Assembly: GCA_016714165.1 (NCBI GenBank)
Contig: JADJNU010000013.1
Coordinates: forward strand, 1 to 7,481
DNA length: 7,481 nucleotides
Origin: Bdellovibrionales bacterium
Lineage (GTDB): Bacteria; Bdellovibrionota; Bdellovibrionia; Bdellovibrionales; UBA1609
Reading direction: 5' to 3'
In this document: piece after piece, positions 7,082 through 7,481 of the stretch
Numbering within the stretch: the stretch's first letter is position 1
Layout of the letters: every line of letters starts with the position of its first letter
Made by a program: the position numbers and the translations under genes
Notes under the pieces: generated by a model
Seen by the model: only the letters and a program-made list of their open reading frames with translations
Database searches by the model: none
Told to the model about the DNA's origin: nothing

Positions 7082-7446
7082 AGTTGGCCTCCAAAAAATG
7101 AACTCACCAGTTGACCAAGATCACTGACTGGCACCCTCACACGAAGCTTGGCGCCGTCTGTTCGGACCCATTCACAAACTGGATTCACATTCATTCGGTT
7201 TGCCAAATCAATGCTCACAAACTCTGCCTGACTCTCTTGTTTTCCCCTCATTGCAAGCAAAGCTTTAAGCTTTGAATGCTCAAGACGAAGTTCCCTTCTT
7301 ATTCTACTGGCAGAATAGACTTCACAGAGGTCCACAGCCTCTCGCCAAAGTTGTTTGGGCATAGCTGCTCTCTGATGTTGTTTCTTCTTCCGCCATAGTT
7401 CGACTTTTCTCTTAAGTTCATTGAGCTTAGATTTTTCTTGTCTCAT
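7078..7446 (-). CDS. tnpA: IS66 accessory protein TnpA
   Basis: This 122-residue basic protein is the first small protein of IS66 elements. The N-terminal half is lysine- and arginine-rich and contains the typical MPKQLWREAVDL stretch (29-40), followed by a helix-turn-helix-like segment (SASRIRRELRLEHSKLKALL, about 46-65). The C-terminal end, RVRVPVSDLGQLVSSFF, matches the amphipathic tail common to this family. DNA binding at the IS ends or in autoregulation is the usual inference. The frame is intact, the start has a good ribosome binding site, and the stop overlaps tnpB by 4 nt. Confidence 0.88.
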   Translation of the reverse strand: MRQEKSKLNELKRKVELWRKKKQHQRAAMPKQLWREAVDLCEVYSASRIRRELRLEHSKLKALLAMRGKQESQAEFVSIDLANRMNVNPVCEWVRTDGAKLRVRVPVSDLGQLVSSFFGGQL

Positions 7447-7455
7447 AGAAATAGG

Positions 7456-7463
7456 GTCTCCTT
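7456..7463 (-). promoter_or_regulatory. ribosome binding site of IS66 tnpA
   Basis: On the minus strand AAGGAGAC at 7463-7456 stands 9 nt before the ATG at 7446. This supports that start for the first gene of the IS66 operon. Confidence 0.75.
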
Positions 7464-7481
7464 GTTGGTGAAACCCATTTC

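Larger units (their letters stand above)
5098..7481 (-). mobile_element. IS66-family insertion sequence, partial view
   Basis: Three minus-strand genes in the order tnpA-tnpB-tnpC define a standard IS66 element. The downstream end should lie in 5033-5097, between the last stop of the neighbouring decayed gene and the tnpC stop. I could not pair any sequence there with the 35 nt left upstream of tnpA. The upstream inverted repeat is therefore probably outside the window. No target duplication can be tested. tnpC is broken, so the copy could move only if the breaks are read errors or a transposase is supplied elsewhere. Confidence 0.85.

Noticed and set aside
1..7481. CRISPR array, tRNA, rRNA or replication origin
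   Set aside because: No regularly spaced repeats, cloverleaf-forming segments, rRNA-like blocks or iteron clusters were seen on either strand by eye.

Overview
The window is a mobile-element graveyard from a Gram-negative bacterium. The transposase families are most familiar to me from Bdellovibrionota, deltaproteobacteria and similar environmental lineages, so the host assignment is an inference from family resemblance only. No rRNA, tRNA, CRISPR array or housekeeping gene is visible.

Region 1 (about 57-3226, + strand) is a multi-gene transposon. It encodes a small cysteine-rich zinc-finger-like protein, a DDE (rve/Mu-type) transposase and an ExeA-like AAA+ ATPase. The transposase stop and the ATPase start overlap as ATGA. 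The transposase is broken twice and the ATPase once, each time by a shift equal to loss of one base, and at least two of the three lie in short homopolymers. Copies of a GGGTCAG/GGGTCAATT motif lie at both outer edges and inside the left part, and may be ends or transposase-binding sites. An intrinsic terminator near the right edge faces inward.

Region 2 (about 3227-5032) lies between the two elements and is the least explained part. A minus-strand gene for an acidic protein (3314-3810, probably frameshifted) diverges from a plus-strand gene (3957-5032). The plus-strand gene has a good ribosome binding site, but its reading frame is recoverable only by crossing about seven frameshifts and two stop codons. 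Rejoined, it would encode about 358 residues of a protein I do not recognise. The 146-bp divergent spacer holds two perfect inverted repeats that could be operators.

Region 3 (about 5098-7481, minus strand) is an IS66-family insertion sequence with the usual tnpA-tnpB-tnpC order. tnpA and tnpB look intact and overlap by 4 nt. tnpC has lost its frame twice in its C-terminal part. The upstream end of the IS is cut by the window edge or lies beyond it.

Almost every long gene carries small indels, so the first question is whether this is true decay or uncorrected indel error in the assembly. The prompt suggests a new biological system. The only real candidate is the divergent pair in region 2, and the sequence alone does not establish a function for it.
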